From: an uncultured Rhizobiaceae group bacterium
GTDB lineage: Bacteria; Pseudomonadota; Alphaproteobacteria; Rhizobiales; Rhizobiaceae
Direction of reading: 5' to 3'
Length of the DNA: 7,429 nucleotides
NCBI GenBank assembly: GCA_905479965.1
Contig: CAJQOR010000315.1
Location: 1-7,429, forward strand
Shown: in pieces, positions 6,406 to 7,429 of the stretch
Numbering within the stretch: the first letter of the stretch is position 1
How the letters are laid out: every line of letters begins with the position of its first letter
Position numbers and translations under genes: made by a program
The notes under the pieces: generated by a model
Told to the model about the DNA's origin: nothing
What the model saw: only the letters and a program-made list of their open reading frames with translations
Database searches by the model: none

Positions 6406-7429
6406 ATGCGACTTGGTGGCCGATTGCAAGCTGCAATCGAAGTATTAGAAGCTATCGAACAGCATCACAAACCCGTGGCAAATGCGCTAAAGGATTGGGG
6501 TAGTTCACACCGATTTGCAGGCTCTGGCGATCGTGGCGCCATTGGCAATATTGTTTATGATGCGCTTCGCATGAAGCTCTCACATGGATTTATGATGGCA
6601 GATGATAGCCCGCGAGCAATTGCGTTTGCTGTTTTATTGCGTCAATGGAAGATGGATGCTGAAGACCTAAAAGAACAGTTTGATGGCGATAAGTTTGCAC
6701 CTGAGTTTTTAAGCGATCAACAATTATCTGACTTCCAAAATTCTGATCTATCGAAGGCTGACGAAAACATTAGAGCGGATATTCCGCTCTGGCTTTTACA
6801 AGAATTCAAGCAAGCATTTGGTGATAGCTGGCTATCAGAAGCACACGCGCTTACCCAGCGCCCATCTCTTGATCTTCGCGTTAACACGCTCAAATCTACC
6901 CGCGAGAAAGTGCTAAACTCACTTTCAAAATCTAATCCCGAACCCGGTGGTTTGTTAGCTGATAGTGTGCGTATTACGGCCGAAAACGGTCCAGATAGAA
7001 TGCCAAATGTTTCTGCTGACATTCCGTTCGCAAAAGGCTGGTTTGAAATCCAAGATGAGGGTTCTCAACTTGCGGCCGCGCTAACGGACGCAAAAAAAGG
7101 CGAGCAAGTTTTAGACTATTGCGCAGGTGGTGGTGGCAAATCACTTGCATTAAGCGCTGCGATGGAAAATAGCGGGCAAATTCACACCTATGATAATGAC
7201 CGCCGCCGTATGGCACCGATGATCGAAAGATTACGCCGTGCAGGCACCCGCAACGTTCAGCTGATTGAAGACGATGCGTCGCTTGAACAACTTAAAAACA
7301 ATTGCGACAAGGTGCTTGTCGACGCGCCATGCAGTGGAACGGGCACTTGGCGTCGACGCCCTGATACAAAATGGCGTTTGTCTGAAAAGAGCCTTGGGCT
7401 ACGTCTCAATCAGCAAAAAGAGGTGATCG
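6406..7429 (+). CDS. RsmB/NOP-family rRNA (cytosine-C5) methyltransferase, 3' end outside window
   Basis: SAM-dependent RNA methyltransferase of the RsmB/Nop2 family, which places C5-methyl on a cytosine of rRNA. 341 codons are read without a stop up to the right edge; the family in this group is about 430 residues, so some 90 are missing. The helical N-terminal part includes GDRGAIGNIVYDALR (41-55), recalling the NusB-like region of RsmB. LDLRVNTLK (155-163) and QDEGSQLAA (216-224) are the typical pre-catalytic landmarks. SAM motif I VLDYCAGGGGKS is at 235-246, acidic Asp263 follows the next strand, and motif IV DAPCSGTGTWRRRPD (306-320) carries Cys309, which serves product release. The motif VI nucleophilic Cys (TC) lies beyond the edge. 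ATG at 6406 is preceded by TGGAG (6395-6399) and gives the familiar N-terminus. A housekeeping gene unrelated to the transporter operon; separated from it by 83 bases. Confidence 0.92.
   Translation, partial: MRLGGRLQAAIEVLEAIEQHHKPVANALKDWGSSHRFAGSGDRGAIGNIVYDALRMKLSHGFMMADDSPRAIAFAVLLRQWKMDAEDLKEQFDGDKFAPEFLSDQQLSDFQNSDLSKADENIRADIPLWLLQEFKQAFGDSWLSEAHALTQRPSLDLRVNTLKSTREKVLNSLSKSNPEPGGLLADSVRITAENGPDRMPNVSADIPFAKGWFEIQDEGSQLAAALTDAKKGEQVLDYCAGGGGKSLALSAAMENSGQIHTYDNDRRRMAPMIERLRRAGTRNVQLIEDDASLEQLKNNCDKVLVDAPCSGTGTWRRRPDTKWRLSEKSLGLRLNQQKEVI

Noticed and set aside
7072..7079. Palindrome GCGGCCGC
   Set aside because: It encodes part of the conserved LAAAL stretch of the methyltransferase; a chance palindrome inside a coding region.
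6717..7216. Two overlapping minus-strand open frames (6717-7022 and 6974-7216)
   Set aside because: Both lie antisense to the methyltransferase frame, which carries clear SAM and catalytic motifs; the antisense products look random.
1..7429. Defence system, mobile element, CRISPR array, tRNA or riboswitch
   Set aside because: No direct repeats with spacers, transposase or integrase motifs, cloverleaf, or structured leader were seen; coding density is high and all genes belong to known families.

Overview
The window reads as a chromosomal segment of an alphaproteobacterium, most likely Hyphomicrobiales (Rhizobiales). Base composition is moderate and leans AT by eye for that group. The assignment rests on protein style: the N-terminus of the RsmB-type methyltransferase (starting MRLGGRLQAAIEVLE) and the SDR ending in EVDGGRCI look rhizobial. 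This is inference from memory, not a search result. All genes are on the + strand; the minus-strand open frames are shadows.

Layout. 1-594: C-terminal part of a family 5 (dipeptide/oligopeptide type) periplasmic substrate-binding protein, cut by the left edge. 607-640: a strong intrinsic terminator hairpin. 665-1615 and 1612-2475: the two inner-membrane permeases (DppB-like and DppC-like), overlapping by ATGA. 2472-4091: one polypeptide carrying both ATPase domains (DppD-like fused to DppF-like), starting with TTG in a TTGA overlap behind a near-perfect Shine-Dalgarno. 4092-5555: an NAD(P)+-dependent aldehyde dehydrogenase starting on the base after the ATPase stop. 5576-6322: a short-chain dehydrogenase/reductase. 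6323-6405: a short intergenic region with a perfect hairpin and a weak promoter candidate. 6406-7429: an RsmB/NOP-family rRNA (cytosine-C5) methyltransferase, open at the right edge.

How it fits together. The first six genes form one operon: binding protein, channel, motor, then two oxidoreductases. The tight coupling suggests that the imported compound is oxidised in the cytoplasm, with the SDR acting on a hydroxyl or carbonyl group and the ALDH taking an aldehyde to the acid. Binding proteins of this family also carry non-peptide ligands, so the cargo need not be a peptide; nothing in the sequence identifies it. The terminator after the binding-protein gene probably keeps that protein in excess over the membrane and ATPase parts. 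The methyltransferase gene looks like a separate housekeeping unit.

I see no mobile element, CRISPR array, tRNA, rRNA or recognisable novel system. The unusual points are modest: regulation around the hairpins, the fused ATPase, and the unassigned transport-plus-oxidation pathway.
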